From the NCBI GenBank assembly GCA_963828445.1, contig CAWHFP010000017.1, positions 19,818-83,817 on the forward strand: a DNA stretch of 64,000 bases, in the 5' to 3' direction. Under the pieces are notes generated by a model. That model worked only from the letters and a program-made list of their open reading frames with translations, was not told the DNA's origin and searched no databases. Numbering within the stretch: the stretch's first letter is position 1; each line of letters begins with the position of its first letter. This DNA is from Bog-532 sp963828445. GTDB lineage: Bacteria; Actinomycetota; Actinomycetes; Streptosporangiales; Streptosporangiaceae. The position numbers and the translations under genes are program-made. Below are positions 28,449 through 41,908 of the stretch, piece by piece.

Positions 28449-28463
28449 TTCCAGGATACAAAA
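28449..28463 (-). promoter_or_regulatory. Operator-like site at the iclR start
   Basis: TTCCAGGATACAAAA differs from the hyi-proximal site TTCCAGGATACGGAA at only two of 15 positions. It lies 3 bp from the GTG start, so binding would block ribosome access or initiation. A weaker half copy follows 21 bp further on. Confidence 0.5.
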
Positions 28464-28623
28464 TTCAATATTCACATATCAAAAGTCGACCGCGACCCGG
28501 ACCGATCCGGCCCGGGTCCCGGCCTCCGCCGGGTCCGCCGGCGGCCGGCGTGCCCGGTGCCCGGCCGAGCGGCGGTCTGGCCCGGGGCCGTGTCAACCGC
28601 GGATGGCGGGGAAGGCCTTCAGT

Positions 28624-28881
28624 ATGGCCGTGGAGACTCCACAGGTACACCGGGAACGAGCGCTGCGCGCGCTGCGACGCCGGCTGCGGCCCTGGGTGCG
28701 GCGGGGCGGCCAGCTGATCTGGACCGCCACCTGCCTGCTCGGCGGCGGTATCGCCCTGGCCGAGGGCGACCACCGCACCGCCATCATCGGCTTCGCCGCC
28801 GCCGGTGTCTTCCTGGCCCTGACCCTCCTGGGCACGCTGCGCCGCCGCCGGCTCCGCCGCCGTTCCTGGCGCGCTTCCTAG
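28624..28881 (+). CDS. Small two-segment membrane protein
   Basis: 85-aa protein with a very basic N-terminus ('RALRALRRRLRPWVRR'), two hydrophobic segments ('LIWTATCLLGGGIALA' and 'AIIGFAAAGVFLALTLLGTL') and an Arg-rich tail. ATG 28624 has GGGGAAGG 8 nt upstream. No family is recognised. It sits between iclR and the glyoxylate genes and may be unrelated to purine use. Composition is like the neighbouring genes. Confidence 0.5.
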   Translation: MAVETPQVHRERALRALRRRLRPWVRRGGQLIWTATCLLGGGIALAEGDHRTAIIGFAAAGVFLALTLLGTLRRRRLRRRSWRAS

Positions 28882-29046
28882 CCCACCGCGAGCGCGGCCC
28901 GGCCCCGGACCGCCCCGGCGCCAGCCCCCGCCGCCGCACTCCCGTGTTCCTGCGTCACAGCGGTCCCTTGTGTGCCGCGAACCAGGGAAACCGGCCAGAT
29001 CGGGTCCCCGGACCGGTTGACGGGCTCCGGGTCGCGTCCTAGTGTC

Positions 29047-29082
29047 ATCCATGAAACGGAAAACAACTTCCAGGATACGGAA
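29047..29082 (+). promoter_or_regulatory. Tandem operator-like sites before hyi
   Basis: ATCCATGAAACGGAA (29047-29061) and TTCCAGGATACGGAA (29068-29082), 12 of 15 identical and exactly 21 bp apart. The second ends 3 bp before the ATG of hyi and covers its ribosome site, consistent with repression of the whole downstream operon. Confidence 0.65.
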
Positions 29083-29085
29083 AAA

Positions 29086-29937
29086 ATGAGCATACCGACC
29101 GGACACTCACTGCCTTATCTGGCCAACTGCTCGCTGCTGTTCACCGAAGAGCCGCTCCTGCGGCGGCCGGCCGCGGCCGCGGCGGCCGGATTCTCGGCCA
29201 TCGAGTTCTGGTGGCCGTGGCCGGACCAGCCGGTGCCGCCGGACCGCGAGGTCGACCGGTTCGTGGCCGCGATCCAGGACGCCGGGGTGAACCTGATCGG
29301 GCTGAACTTCTTCGGCGGCGACCTGGCCGGGCCGGACTGCGGCGTGCTGTCCATCCCGGCCCGCAGCGCCCAGTTCCGCGACAACGTGGAGGTCGCGGTC
29401 GCCATCGGCGAGCGGCTCACCGTGCGCGGGTTCAACGCGCTGTACGGCAACCGGGTCGAGGGGGTGCCGGCCGCGGCCCAGGACGAGCTGGCCACCGAGA
29501 ACATCGCGCTGGCGGCCAAGGCCGCGGCCGGGATCGGGGCCGCCGTGTTCATCGAGCCGGTCAGTGGGCCGAAGCCCTACCCGCTGCGCACCGCCGATGA
29601 CGCGGTGGCGGTGGTGGACCGGGCCCGGGCCGCGGGCGCGGCCAACGTGGTCTTCCTGTGCGACCTGTACCACCTGGCCAGCAACGGCGACGACCTGGAC
29701 GCGGCCATCGCCGCCCACACCGGGGTCACCGGGCACGTGCAGATCGCGGACGCCCCCGGCCGGGGCGAGCCGGGCAGCGGCCAGCTCGATCTGGACCGCT
29801 ACCTGGTGGCGCTGCAGGACCGGGGCTACCGGGGCTGGGTCAGCCTGGAGTACAAGCCCACCACCAGCACCGAGGCCAGCCTGGCCTGGCTGCCGCGCGA
29901 CCGCCGGGCCGCCCCGGCCCAGGAGGCAACCCAATGA
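29086..29937 (+). CDS. hyi: Hydroxypyruvate isomerase family protein
   Basis: TIM-barrel isomerase, 283 aa, interconverting hydroxypyruvate and tartronate semialdehyde (EC 5.3.1.22). It begins 'LPYLANCSLLFTEEPLLRRP' and has barrel-strand motifs 'FFGGDLAGPDCGVLS', 'FIEPVSGPKPYPL' with a catalytic Glu, 'CDLYHLASNGDD' and 'GWVSLEYKP' with the second Glu. It is the first gene of a long operon; its TGA overlaps the ATG of glxR. It lets hydroxypyruvate join the glycerate route. Confidence 0.92.
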   Translation: MSIPTGHSLPYLANCSLLFTEEPLLRRPAAAAAAGFSAIEFWWPWPDQPVPPDREVDRFVAAIQDAGVNLIGLNFFGGDLAGPDCGVLSIPARSAQFRDNVEVAVAIGERLTVRGFNALYGNRVEGVPAAAQDELATENIALAAKAAAGIGAAVFIEPVSGPKPYPLRTADDAVAVVDRARAAGAANVVFLCDLYHLASNGDDLDAAIAAHTGVTGHVQIADAPGRGEPGSGQLDLDRYLVALQDRGYRGWVSLEYKPTTSTEASLAWLPRDRRAAPAQEATQ

Positions 29938-30845
29938 CCAAGATCGCTTTCATCGGGCTCGGCATCATGGGCGGGCCCATGGCCGCCAACCTGGTCAAAG
30001 CCGGGTTCGAGGTCACCGGCTACAACCGCAGCCCGGCCAAGGTCGACCGGCTGGTCGAGGCGGGCGGCCAGGGCGCCAAGGACATCGCCGACGCGGTCCG
30101 GGACGCGGACGTGGTCGCCACCATGGTCCCGGACTCGCCCGACGTGCGGGCCGTGCTGGCCGGCGCGGACGGCGTGTTCGCCCACGCCCCGGCGGGCGCG
30201 CTGGTCATCGACTTCTCCACCATCCGGCCGGACGTTGCCGCCGCCCTGGCCGCCGAGGGGCACGACCGCGGTTTCCGGGTCCTCGACGCCCCGGTCTCCG
30301 GCGGCGAGGCCGGAGCCGTCGAAGGCGCATTGTCGATCATGGTCGGCGGCGCCGGCGAGGACTTCGCCGCCGCCCAGCCGGTGTTCGACGCGGTCGGCAA
30401 GACGATCGTGCACGTGGGCCCGGCCGGGTCGGGGCAGACGGTCAAGGCGGCCAACCAGCTGATGGTGGCCGGGCACCTGGGGCTGCTGGCCGAGGCGATC
30501 ACGTTCCTGGAGGCCCACGGGGTCGACACCGAGGCCGCCCTGCGCGTGCTGGGCGGCGGGCTGGCCGGCAGCACCGTGCTCCAGCGCAAGGGGCCCGCCA
30601 TGCTGGCCCGCGACTTCACCCCCGGCTTCCGCATCGCCCTGCACGACAAGGACCTGGGCATCGTCACCGCCGCCGCCCGCGAGGCCGGGGTGGTCATCCC
30701 GCTCGGATCAACCGCGGCCCAGCTGGTCGCCTCGCTCAAGGCCCAGGGCGACGGCGGCCTCGACCACTCGGCCCTGCTCAAGCTGATCCAGCAGCTGTCC
30801 GGCCGCGACCAGAGGCCTGGCCGCGATCAAGGACAGGAGAAATAG
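29934..30845 (+). CDS. glxR: 2-hydroxy-3-oxopropionate (tartronate semialdehyde) reductase
   Basis: Beta-hydroxyacid dehydrogenase family, 303 aa (EC 1.1.1.60), reducing tartronate semialdehyde to D-glycerate with NAD(P)H. The nucleotide motif is 'GLGIMGGPMAANL', the substrate loop 'DAPVSGGEAGA', and the catalytic Lys is in 'GSGQTVKAANQL'. AGGAGG precedes the start. It overlaps hyi by 4 bp and is followed 2 bp later by gcl. Confidence 0.95.
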   Translation: MTKIAFIGLGIMGGPMAANLVKAGFEVTGYNRSPAKVDRLVEAGGQGAKDIADAVRDADVVATMVPDSPDVRAVLAGADGVFAHAPAGALVIDFSTIRPDVAAALAAEGHDRGFRVLDAPVSGGEAGAVEGALSIMVGGAGEDFAAAQPVFDAVGKTIVHVGPAGSGQTVKAANQLMVAGHLGLLAEAITFLEAHGVDTEAALRVLGGGLAGSTVLQRKGPAMLARDFTPGFRIALHDKDLGIVTAAAREAGVVIPLGSTAAQLVASLKAQGDGGLDHSALLKLIQQLSGRDQRPGRDQGQEK

Positions 30846-30847
30846 AC

Positions 30848-32626
30848 ATGACCCGGATGACGGCCGCCGACGCTGCGGTGGCGATCCTGCGCCGCGAAGG
30901 CGTCGACCACGCGTTCGGCCTGCCCGGCGCGGCCATCAACCCGTTCTACGCGGCCATGCGCCGGGACGGCGGGATCACCCACATCCTGGCCCGGCACGTC
31001 GAAGGCGCCTCCCACATGGCCGAGGGTTACACCCGGGCCCGGGCCGGCAACATCGGGGTCTGCGTGGGTACCTCGGGCCCGGCCGGCACCGACATGATCA
31101 CCGGCCTGTACTCGGCGTCGGCGGACTCGATCCCGATCCTGGCCATCACCGGCCAGGCGCCGGTGGCCCGGCTGCACAAGGAAGACTTCCAGGCCGTCGA
31201 CATCGCGGCCATCGCCGCCCCCGTGACCAAGCTGGCCATGACCGTCCGCGAGCCGGCCCAGGTGCCGGGCGCCTTCGCCCAGGCCTTCCACCTGATGCGG
31301 TCGGGCCTGCCCGGGCCGGTGCTGATCGACCTGCCCTTCGACGTGCAGCTGGCCGAGATCGACTTCGACATCGACACCTACCAGCCGCTGCCGGTCTACA
31401 AGCCGGCCGCGAGCCGGGCCCAGATCGACCGGGCCCTGGACCTGCTGGCCGCGGCCGAGCGCCCGCTGATCGTGGCCGGCGGTGGCGTGATCAACGCCGA
31501 CGCGGCCGCCCTGCTCACCGAGTTCGCCGAGCTGACCGGCGTCCCGGTGATCCCGACCCTGATGGGCTGGGGCGCGATCCCGGACGACCACCCGCTGATG
31601 GCCGGGATGGCCGGCCTGCAGACTTCGCACCGGTACGGCAACGCCACCATGCTGGCCTCGGACTTCGTGCTCGGCATCGGCAACCGCTGGGCCAACCGGC
31701 ACACCGGCGGCCTGGACACCTACACCGCGGGCCGGACCTTCGTGCACATCGACATCGAGCCGACCCAGATCGGCCGGGTCTTCGCCCCCGACTACGGCAT
31801 CGTCTCCGACGCCGGCGCGGCCCTGCGGCTGCTGGTCGAGGCGGCCCGCGAGCGCCGGGCCGCGGGCCAGCTGCCGGACCGGGCCACCTGGGCCGCGCAG
31901 TGCCAGCAGCGCCGGGCCACCCTGCAGCGGCGCACCCACTTCGACGACGTGCCGATCAAGCCGCAGCGGGTGTACGAGGAGATGAACCAGGCCTTCGGGC
32001 CCGAGGTCCGGTACGTGAGCACGATCGGGCTGTCGCAGATCGCCGCCGCTCAGTTCCTGCACGTGTACCAGCCGCGGCACTGGATCAACGCCGGCCAGGC
32101 CGGGCCGCTGGGCTGGACCGTGCCCGCCGCGCTCGGGGTCTGCGCGGCCGACCCGGACGCAACCGTGGTCGCGCTGTCGGGCGACTACGACTTCCAGTTC
32201 ATGATGGAGGAGCTGGCCGTGGGCGCCCAGTTCCACCTGCCCTACCTGCACGTGCTGGTCAACAACGCCTACCTGGGCCTGATCCGGCAGTCGCAGCGGG
32301 CCTTCGACATGGACTTCTGCGTCCAGCTGTCGTTCGACAACATCAACAGCCCCGAGACCGGCGGCTACGGCGTCGACCACGTGCGGGTGGCCGAGGGCCT
32401 GGGCTGCAAGGCGCTGCGGGTCACCACCCCGGGCGAGATCGGGCCCGCGCTGGACCGGGCCCGGAAGCTGATGGCCGAGCACCGGGTCCCGGTGCTGGTG
32501 GAAATCGTGCTGGAGCGGGTGACCAACGTGTCGATGGGCACCGAGCTCGACAACGTGACCGAGTTCGAGGAGCTGGCACAGCACAGTGCCGACGCGCCCA
32601 CCGCGGTCATGGCCATGCTGGACTAG
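30848..32626 (+). CDS. gcl: Glyoxylate carboligase
   Basis: Thiamine-diphosphate enzyme, 592 aa, joining two glyoxylates to tartronate semialdehyde and CO2 (EC 4.1.1.47). It has the family hallmark of Val51 in place of the ThDP-activating Glu ('RHVEGASHMAEG'), the ThDP/Mg motif beginning 'GDYDFQFMMEELAV', and 'NNAYLGLIRQ'. The start is 2 bp after glxR with AGGAG upstream. It consumes the glyoxylate released from ureidoglycolate. Confidence 0.97.
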   Translation: MTRMTAADAAVAILRREGVDHAFGLPGAAINPFYAAMRRDGGITHILARHVEGASHMAEGYTRARAGNIGVCVGTSGPAGTDMITGLYSASADSIPILAITGQAPVARLHKEDFQAVDIAAIAAPVTKLAMTVREPAQVPGAFAQAFHLMRSGLPGPVLIDLPFDVQLAEIDFDIDTYQPLPVYKPAASRAQIDRALDLLAAAERPLIVAGGGVINADAAALLTEFAELTGVPVIPTLMGWGAIPDDHPLMAGMAGLQTSHRYGNATMLASDFVLGIGNRWANRHTGGLDTYTAGRTFVHIDIEPTQIGRVFAPDYGIVSDAGAALRLLVEAARERRAAGQLPDRATWAAQCQQRRATLQRRTHFDDVPIKPQRVYEEMNQAFGPEVRYVSTIGLSQIAAAQFLHVYQPRHWINAGQAGPLGWTVPAALGVCAADPDATVVALSGDYDFQFMMEELAVGAQFHLPYLHVLVNNAYLGLIRQSQRAFDMDFCVQLSFDNINSPETGGYGVDHVRVAEGLGCKALRVTTPGEIGPALDRARKLMAEHRVPVLVEIVLERVTNVSMGTELDNVTEFEELAQHSADAPTAVMAMLD

Positions 32627-32630
32627 GAGC

Positions 32631-33746
32631 ATGCGGATCGTGATCGCCCCCGACAAGTTCAAGGGATCGCTGGCCGCCACCGAGGTGGCGGCGGCGATCG
32701 CCGCCGGGCTGCGCGGGACCGGGGCCGAACTGGTCACGGTGCCGGTGGCCGACGGCGGCGACGGGACCGTGGACGCCGCGGTCGCGGCCGGCTTCGACCG
32801 GGTGCCGGTCACCGCGGCCGGGCCGACCGGCCAGCCGGTGGCCACCAGCTACGCCCGCCGCGGTGACCTGGCCCTGGTCGAGCTGGCCACCGTGTGCGGG
32901 CTGGAGCGGCTGCCCGGCGGCGAGCTGGCCCCCATGGACGCCTCCAGCTTCGGCGTGGGTGAGGTCATGCGGGCCGCGCTGGCCGGCGGTGCCAACGAGC
33001 TGGTGCTGGCCGTGGGCGGCAGCGCCAGCACCGACGGCGGGGCCGGGCTGCTGCAGGCGCTGGGGGCCCGGGTGCTCGACGGCCGGGGCCAGCCCGTCGG
33101 CCGGGGCGGGGCCGCCCTGGCCGACGCGACCGGGCTCGACCTGACCGGCCTGATCCCGGCGCTGCGCTCGGCCCGGATCACGCTCGCGGCCGACGTGGCC
33201 AACCCGCTGACCGGCCCGGACGGGGCGGCCGCGGTGTTCGGGCCGCAGAAGGGCGCGGACCCCGGTCAGGTCGCGACGCTGGACGGCTACCTGCGCCGGT
33301 GGGCGGCCCTGGTGACCGGCGCCACCGGCCACGACTGGTCGCAGACCCCGGGGGCCGGGGCCGCCGGCGGGGTGGGGTTCGCGGCCCTGGCCGTGCTCGG
33401 CGCCCAGCAGCGTTCCGGCATCGACATGATCCTGGACCTGACCGGGTTCGACACCGCCCTGGACGGGGCCGACCTGGTCGTCACCGGCGAGGGCTCGCTG
33501 GACACGCAGAGCCTGTCCGGCAAGGCCCCGGTCGGGGTGGCCCGGGCCGCCGCCCGGCGCGGGGTCCCGGTGATCGCGGTGGCCGGGCGCAGCCTGCTCA
33601 CCCCCGAGCAGGCCGAGGCGGCCGGGATCAGCGCGGTGCACGCGCTGGCCGACCTGGAACCGGACCTGGCCCGCAGCATGACCGGGGCGGCCGGGCTGCT
33701 GGAGCGGGTCGCCCGTGATCAACTGGCCGCATGGAGCCGGACATGA
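32631..33746 (+). CDS. glxK: Glycerate 2-kinase (GarK/GlxK family)
   Basis: Glycerate kinase type 1, 371 aa, phosphorylating D-glycerate for entry to glycolysis. It starts 'MRIVIAPDKFKGSLAATEVA' and has 'PVADGGDGTVDA', 'GGSASTDGGAGLLQALGA', 'FGPQKGAD' and 'VTGEGSLDTQSLSGKAP', all typical. ATG 32631 is 4 bp after the gcl stop. It slightly overlaps the allantoinase gene. Confidence 0.96.
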   Translation: MRIVIAPDKFKGSLAATEVAAAIAAGLRGTGAELVTVPVADGGDGTVDAAVAAGFDRVPVTAAGPTGQPVATSYARRGDLALVELATVCGLERLPGGELAPMDASSFGVGEVMRAALAGGANELVLAVGGSASTDGGAGLLQALGARVLDGRGQPVGRGGAALADATGLDLTGLIPALRSARITLAADVANPLTGPDGAAAVFGPQKGADPGQVATLDGYLRRWAALVTGATGHDWSQTPGAGAAGGVGFAALAVLGAQQRSGIDMILDLTGFDTALDGADLVVTGEGSLDTQSLSGKAPVGVARAAARRGVPVIAVAGRSLLTPEQAEAAGISAVHALADLEPDLARSMTGAAGLLERVARDQLAAWSRT

Positions 33747-35102
33747 GCTATGACCTGGTCGTGAAGGCGCGGCGGGCCGTGGTGGACGGGGCCCTGCGCC
33801 CGGCCGCGGTGGCCGTCCGCGCCGGCCGCATCGCCGCCGTCACCGAGCCGGGCGCCAGCGAAGCGACCTTCGACAAAAATTCGGCCGCGGTGGTCGAGCT
33901 GGCCGCCGACGAGGTGCTGCTGCCCGGGCTGGTCGACACCCACGTGCACGTGAACGAGCCGGGCCGGACCGAGTGGGAGGGCTTCGCCAGCGCGACCCGG
34001 GCCGCCGCGGCCGGCGGCGTGACCACGATCATCGACATGCCGCTGAACAGCGTCCCGCCCACCTGCGACCTGGCCGCGCTGGAGCTCAAGCGCAAGGCCG
34101 CCGCCGGCCAGGCCTACGTCGACACCGGCTTCTGGGGCGGCGCCATCCCCGGCAACGCCCCTGACCTGCGCCCGCTGCACGAGGCCGGGGTGTACGGGTT
34201 CAAATGCTTCCTGCTGCCCAGCGGGGTGGACGAGTTCCCGCCCCTGGACGCGGCCGGGCTGGAGCAGGCCCTGGGCGAGATCGCCTCGTTCGACGGCCTG
34301 CTGATCGTGCACGCCGAGGACGGCCACGACATCACCGAGGTCCCGCCCGGGCGGGACTACCAGGGCTTCCTGCGCTCCCGGCCCCCCGCGGCCGAGCAGC
34401 GGGCCATCGCCACCCTGCTCGACCTGGCCGGGCGGACCGGGGCCCGGGTGCACGTGCTGCACCTGTCCAGCGCGGCCGCCCTGCCCGCCCTGACCGCGGC
34501 CCGCCAGCGCGGGGTCCGGGTCACCGCCGAGACCTGCCCGCACTACCTGAGCTTCGCCGCCGACGAGATCCCGGCCGGGGCGACCCAGTTCAAGTGCTGC
34601 CCGCCGATCCGGGACGCGGCCAACCGCGACGCCCTGTGGCAGGGGCTGCGGGCCGGCCAGATCGACTGCGTGGTCTCCGACCACTCACCGTGCACCGCGG
34701 ACCTCAAGCACCCCGACACCGGCGACTTCGCCACCGCCTGGGGCGGCATCGCCTCGCTCCAGCTCGGCCTGCCCGCGGTGTGGACCGCGGGCCCGGGCCC
34801 GGGGCGTGCCGCTCACCGAGGTCGCGGGCTGGATGAGCGCCCGGCCCGCCCGCCTGGCCGGGCTGACCGGCAAGGGGGCGCTGGCCCCCGGCTACGACGC
34901 CGACCTGTGCGTGTTCGCGCCCGGCGACAGCTTCGTGGTCGACGCGGCCGCGCTGCAGCACCGCAACCCGGTGTCGGCCTACGACGGGAAACGGCTGACC
35001 GGGGTGGTGCGCCGCACCTGGCTGCGCGGCATCCCGGTCGCGGCCGGCGGAACCATCACCGGCGAGCCCACCGGCCGCCTGCTGACGAGGACGGACTCAT
35101 GA
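33743..35102 (+). pseudogene. allB: Allantoinase (frameshifted)
   Basis: Cyclic amidohydrolase that opens allantoin to allantoate (EC 3.5.2.5), about 452 aa after correction. Metal-site motifs: 'DTHVHVNEPGRTEWEGF', carboxylated Lys in 'GFKCFLLPSG', 'VHAEDGHD', 'HVLHLSSA' and Asp in 'VSDHSPCT'. The frame breaks at 'GLPAVWTA': one extra G in GGG at 34789-34791; without it 'RARGVPLTEVAGWMS' follows and the protein runs to TGA 35100-35102. ATG 33743 or ATG 33731 may be the start; both overlap glxK. The stop overlaps the allantoicase ATG. Confidence 0.93.
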
Positions 35103-36235
35103 CCACCGACACTGAGCAGCCGGGCCAGCAGCAGTGGGCCGACCTGGCCGCGCGCGACCTCGGCGGCAGCGTGGTCTACGCCAACGACGAGCTGTTCGCC
35201 GTGCGGGAGAACCTGATCAAGCCGGGCGACCCGGTGTTCCAGCCGCACACCTTCGGCCCCAAGGGCCAGATCATGGACGGCTGGGAGACCCGCCGCCGGC
35301 GGGAGCCCGGCCACGACCACGCCATCGTCCGGCTGGGGGTCGGCGGGGTGGTCCGCCGGGTCGTGGTCGACACCAGCTGGTTCACCGGCAACTACCCGCC
35401 CGAGGTGTCGGTCGAGGCCTGCGGGGCCGAGGGTTACCCGGGGCCCGCCGAGCTGGCCGCGGCGCAGTGGACCACGCTGGTGCCGCGCAGCCCGGTCCGG
35501 GGCGACCACCGCAACGAGTTCGACGTCCGCGCCGAGCAGCGCTTCACCCACGTCCGGCTGACCATCTACCCCGACGGCGGCGTGGCCCGGCTGCGGGTCT
35601 TCGGCGAGCCGGTCCCCGACCCGCGGCTGCTGCCGGGGGTGATCGACCTGGCCGCGCTGGAGAACGGCGCGCTGGTCACCGACTCCAGCAACAGCTTCTA
35701 CAACTCGGCCGGCCAGCTGATCAAACCCGGGCTGGCCCGGGTCATGGGCGACGGGTGGGAGACCTCCCGCCGCCGCGACGACGGCCACGACTGGGTCGAG
35801 GTCCAGCTGGCCTGCGCGGGCGCGGTCGAAGTGGCCGAGCTGGACACCTCCTGCTTCGTGGGCAACGCCCCCGGCTGGGCCGTCCTGCGCGGTGACGGCG
35901 GGGACCTGCTGCCGCGCACCGCGCTGCAGCCCGACACCCGGCACCGGTTCGCCATCGACGGCGGCCCCGTGGCCGAACAGGTCCGGCTCGACGTCTTCCC
36001 GGACGGCGGCATGGCCCGGCTGCGGGTGTACGGGGCGCCCACCCCGGCCGCCCGGGACGCCCTGGCCAGCCGGTTCCTGCACCTGCTGCCGCGGCCCCAG
36101 CTCGCGGCCATCCTCACCGCGGCCGGGCTGCCGCCCACCGACGCGGCCGGCCACGCCGCCGGCGGGGCCGGGCTCGCGGATCTGCCCCCGTCCCTGCGCG
36201 CGCAGTTCCGCGTCGCACCCCCCAGCACTCGATAA
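35099..36235 (+). CDS. alc: Allantoicase
   Basis: Allantoate amidinohydrolase (EC 3.5.3.4), 378 aa, releasing urea and S-ureidoglycolate. Two homologous jelly-roll repeats are visible: 'GPKGQIMDGWETRRRREPGH' and 'ARVMGDGWETSRRRDDGHDW', each followed by 'DTSWFTGN' or 'DTSCFVGN' and an arginine-rich 'FPDGGMARLRVYG'. About 55 residues after the second repeat form a short Pro/Leu/Ala tail ('ASRFLHLLPRPQLAAILTAA'), longer than usual. ATGA overlap with allantoinase indicates coupling. Confidence 0.96.
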   Translation: MTTDTEQPGQQQWADLAARDLGGSVVYANDELFAVRENLIKPGDPVFQPHTFGPKGQIMDGWETRRRREPGHDHAIVRLGVGGVVRRVVVDTSWFTGNYPPEVSVEACGAEGYPGPAELAAAQWTTLVPRSPVRGDHRNEFDVRAEQRFTHVRLTIYPDGGVARLRVFGEPVPDPRLLPGVIDLAALENGALVTDSSNSFYNSAGQLIKPGLARVMGDGWETSRRRDDGHDWVEVQLACAGAVEVAELDTSCFVGNAPGWAVLRGDGGDLLPRTALQPDTRHRFAIDGGPVAEQVRLDVFPDGGMARLRVYGAPTPAARDALASRFLHLLPRPQLAAILTAAGLPPTDAAGHAAGGAGLADLPPSLRAQFRVAPPSTR

Positions 36236-36263
36236 GGCTCGACAGCAACAGGAAAGGGTCACC

Positions 36264-37160
36264 ATGGCCATCACGTTCGGCGACAACCAGTACGGCAAGG
36301 CCGAGGTCCGCCTGGTCCACGTCACCCGCGACGGTGACCGGCACCAGCTCAAGGACCTGAACGTCTCCTCCTCGCTGCGCGGCGACTTCGCCGCCGCGCA
36401 CCTGGCGGGCGACAACTCGCACGTGGTCGCCACCGACACCCAGAAGAACACCGTCTACGCCTTCGCCCAGCAGTACGGGGTCGGCCAGATCGAGGACTTC
36501 GGGCTGCGGCTGGGTCACCATTTCGTCGACGACTTCGAGTGGGTCACCGGGGCCCAGATCCGGATCGAGGAGTACGGCTGGGACCGGATCGAGGTCGACG
36601 GGGCCGAACACCCGCACGCCTTCTCCCGGGCCGGCGGCGGCACCCGGACCACGGTGGTCACCGTCGACGGGCCGCAGGCCTGGGTGGTGTCCGGCCTGAC
36701 CGACCTGACCGTGCTGAAGTCGACCGGCTCGGAGTTCACCGGGTTCCCCCGGGACCGCTACACCAGCCTGCCCGAGGACCGGGACCGCATCCTGGCCACC
36801 GCGGTCACCGCCCGCTGGCGTTACATCGGCACGGGCCCCGACGTCGATTGGGACAAGGACTACACCGACATCCGGCGCATCCTGCTCGAGGCGTTCGCGG
36901 CCAAGCACAGCCTGGCCCTGCAGCAGACCCTCTACTACATGGGCGAGCAGGTGCTCGAAGCGCACCCCGAGGTGGCCGAGATCCGGATGTCGATGCCGAA
37001 CAAGCACCACTTCCTGGTCGACCTGAGCCCGTTCGGGCTGCCCAACGACCGTGAGGTCTACTACGCGGCCGACCGGCCCTACGGGCTGATCGAGGGCACG
37101 GTCACCCGGGACGACGCCCCGGACGCGGGCCGCGCCTGGCAGGCCGTGCCCGGATTCTGA
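36264..37160 (+). CDS. pucL: Urate oxidase
   Basis: Cofactor-independent uricase, 298 aa (EC 1.7.3.3), oxidising urate to 5-hydroxyisourate. Catalytic Lys12 ('YGKAEVRL') and Thr57 ('VVATDTQKNTVY') are present, as is the second-domain motif 'KSTGSEFTGFPRDRYTSL' and 'MPNKHHFLVDLSPFG'. A GGAAAGGG site precedes ATG 36264. It closes the middle block of the operon; xdhA follows after 78 bp. Confidence 0.97.
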   Translation: MAITFGDNQYGKAEVRLVHVTRDGDRHQLKDLNVSSSLRGDFAAAHLAGDNSHVVATDTQKNTVYAFAQQYGVGQIEDFGLRLGHHFVDDFEWVTGAQIRIEEYGWDRIEVDGAEHPHAFSRAGGGTRTTVVTVDGPQAWVVSGLTDLTVLKSTGSEFTGFPRDRYTSLPEDRDRILATAVTARWRYIGTGPDVDWDKDYTDIRRILLEAFAAKHSLALQQTLYYMGEQVLEAHPEVAEIRMSMPNKHHFLVDLSPFGLPNDREVYYAADRPYGLIEGTVTRDDAPDAGRAWQAVPGF

Positions 37161-37238
37161 GCTGGCAGGACGGAACCATGAGCGAGCTATCGTCGGTAGC
37201 AGGGACAGAACACACGGTCACAGGCCGGGGGAGGTGCC

Positions 37239-41084
<3,846 letters not shown>

Positions 41085-41085
41085 G

Positions 41086-41908
41086 GTGGACTGGCTGGAG
41101 GCGGTGCAGCAGCTCCGCCACGACGGCGAGCCCGGCGTGCTGATCACCGTGGCCGAGGTGCGCGGCCACGCGCCCCGCGAGGCCGGGGCCAAGATGGTGG
41201 CCGGCCGCGACGAGACCTGGGGCAGCGTGGGCGGCGGCAACCTGGAGGCGTCGGCGGTGGCCCGGGCCCGGGAGCTGATCGAGGCCGGCGCCACCCAGCC
41301 CGAGTTCCGCGAGTCCAAGCTCAGCCCGCACAGCCGGAACGAGCACGGCCGCCAGTGCTGCGGCGGCGTGGTCCGGCTGCTGCTGGAACCGCTGCCGGCC
41401 CGGCCGGTGGTGGCGCTGTTCGGCCTGGGGCACGTGGGCTACGAGCTGGCCCGCATCCTGTCCCGGCTGCCGATCCAGCTCCGGCTGGCCGACTCCCGGC
41501 CCGAGCCGCTGGACCGGGTCCGGCTGGCCGACGTCATCGACGGCCGCGCCGACGTGCACGTGCACCACACGCTGCTGGGGGAGCAGGTCCTGGAACAGCT
41601 GCCCCCGGGGTCGCACGTGCTGATCATGACCCACGACCACGCCGAGGACTTCGCCCTGTGCGACGCGGCCCTGCGGCTGCCCCAGCCGCTGGGCAGCATC
41701 GGGCTGATCGGCTCCAGCGCCAAGTGGACCCGGTTCCGGGCCCAGCTGGCCGGCCAGGGGCACGGGCCCGAGGTCGATCGGCCGGATCACCTGCCCCATC
41801 GGCCTGCCCGGCATCACCGGCAAGGAGCCGGCCGTGATCGCGGTCGCGGTGGCGGCCGCCCTGCTGCCCCGCCTGACCCTGGCCGCTCGCGAGCAGGTCT
41901 CGTCATGA
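41086..41908 (+). pseudogene. xdhC: XdhC molybdenum-cofactor insertion protein (frameshifted)
   Basis: Chaperone that binds and sulfurates Moco for xanthine dehydrogenase, about 273 aa. N-terminal XdhC motif 'VAEVRGHAPREAGAKM', 'GGGNLE', 'CCGGVV'; C-terminal Rossmann part 'VALFGLGHVGYELARIL' and 'IGLIGSSAKW'. The C-terminus is in the next frame: dropping one base in GGTCGATCG (41772-41780) gives 'IGRITCPIGLPGITGKEP' and a TGA at 41906-41908. As given, the frame runs on into guanine deaminase, a false fusion. Confidence 0.9.

Noticed and set aside
33731..36235. Apparent allantoinase-allantoicase fusion of 834 residues
   Set aside because: The allantoinase C-terminus is intact in another frame up to TGA 35100-35102; the joining stretch is out-of-frame text.
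37178..37238. Short ATG frame (MSELSSVAG...) just before xdhA
   Set aside because: It soon becomes an out-of-frame reading of xdhA; no stop or homologue supports a leader peptide.
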